From Ectothiorhodospiraceae bacterium (GTDB taxonomy: Bacteria > Pseudomonadota > Gammaproteobacteria > Thiohalomonadales > Thiohalomonadaceae): a DNA stretch of 14,567 nucleotides. The position numbers and the translations under genes are program-made. Shown here piece by piece: positions 14,348 to 14,567 of the stretch. The DNA lies in the NCBI GenBank assembly GCA_007125455.1, contig SLDE01000143.1, positions 1 to 14,567 of the forward strand. The letters are read 5' to 3'. Position 1 is the stretch's first letter; each line of letters starts with the position of its first letter. The notes beneath the pieces are model-generated. The model did not search any database, was not told the origin of the DNA, and saw nothing but the letters and a program-made list of their open reading frames with translations.

Positions 14348-14567
14348 ATGACCACGCTCTATGGAATCAAGAATTGCGATACGGTGAAGAAGGCCCGCAA
14401 GTGGCTAGACGAGCACGGTATCGACTACCAGTTTCACGATTTTCGCCAGGACGGGCTGGAACCGGCCCAGCTGCACCGCTGGAGCGAGGTGTTGGGTTGG
14501 GAGACCCTGCTTAACCGGCGCAGCAGCAGCTGGCGGCAACTCAATCCGGCAGAACGTGACAATCTCA
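14348..14567 (+). CDS. ArsC/Spx-family protein, YffB-like (partial, cut by the window end)
   Basis: The first 73 codons of a thioredoxin-fold protein of the ArsC family. The N-terminus TLYGIKNCDTVKKARKWL closely resembles E. coli YffB, with the single Cys10 at the ArsC active-site position, and FHDFRQDGL near 31-39 and LGWETLLNRRSSSWRQL near 49-65 continue the match. Full-length members are about 115 residues, so roughly 40 remain outside. The function of YffB is not firmly known; it lacks the usual context of arsenate resistance genes here. A gene of this kind commonly lies between dapD and dapE, as seen here. AGG lies 9 bases before the ATG. Confidence 0.88.
   Translation, partial: MTTLYGIKNCDTVKKARKWLDEHGIDYQFHDFRQDGLEPAQLHRWSEVLGWETLLNRRSSSWRQLNPAERDNL

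Overview
The window reads as chromosomal DNA of a GC-rich, Gram-negative gammaproteobacterium. The signs are lipoproteins with a lipobox, MltD, DnaQ with a clamp motif, the dnaQ-rnhA-methyltransferase-gloB-mltD cluster and the dapC-dapD-yffB cluster, all typical of that class. The intergenic repeat style suggests an environmental lineage, but the sequence alone does not fix a genus. All genes look intact except the last, which is cut by the right edge. No rRNA, tRNA, CRISPR array, prophage or insertion sequence was seen.

Layout. (1) 1-3853: a class II HDAC-family deacetylase (minus) and a Pat/YfiQ-type protein lysine acetyltransferase (plus) are transcribed divergently from a 106-base region holding a perfect inverted repeat. 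Bases 1-73 hold no gene I can support. (2) 3854-5376: a leftward cheW-cheV pair, convergent to pat, with a sigma-28-like promoter candidate upstream. (3) 5596-6930: an M48 metalloprotease with C-terminal TPR-like repeats and a combined Tat and lipoprotein signal. (4) 6992-9090: leftward methyltransferase (yafS-like), rnhA and dnaQ. (5) 9161-11579: rightward gloB and mltD. (6) 11576-11941: a small VOC protein, tail-to-tail with mltD. (7) 12047-14567: rightward dapC, dapD and a partial yffB/ArsC-like gene, part of the succinylase branch of diaminopimelate/lysine synthesis; dapE would be expected next, outside the window.

The genes themselves are mostly well-known housekeeping functions. The unusual content is between them. 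Two tandem arrays of 7-base units with GGG every 7 bases on the coding strand, and a third degenerate G-rich array, sit directly on the stop codons of the deacetylase, pat and cheV. The two regular arrays fit a G-quadruplex pattern. Separately, three palindromic elements of about 110-120 bases lie after dapC, after dapD and between rnhA and dnaQ. Repeats abut or nearly abut four gene ends in the window, which suggests a shared 3'-end role or insertion preference.
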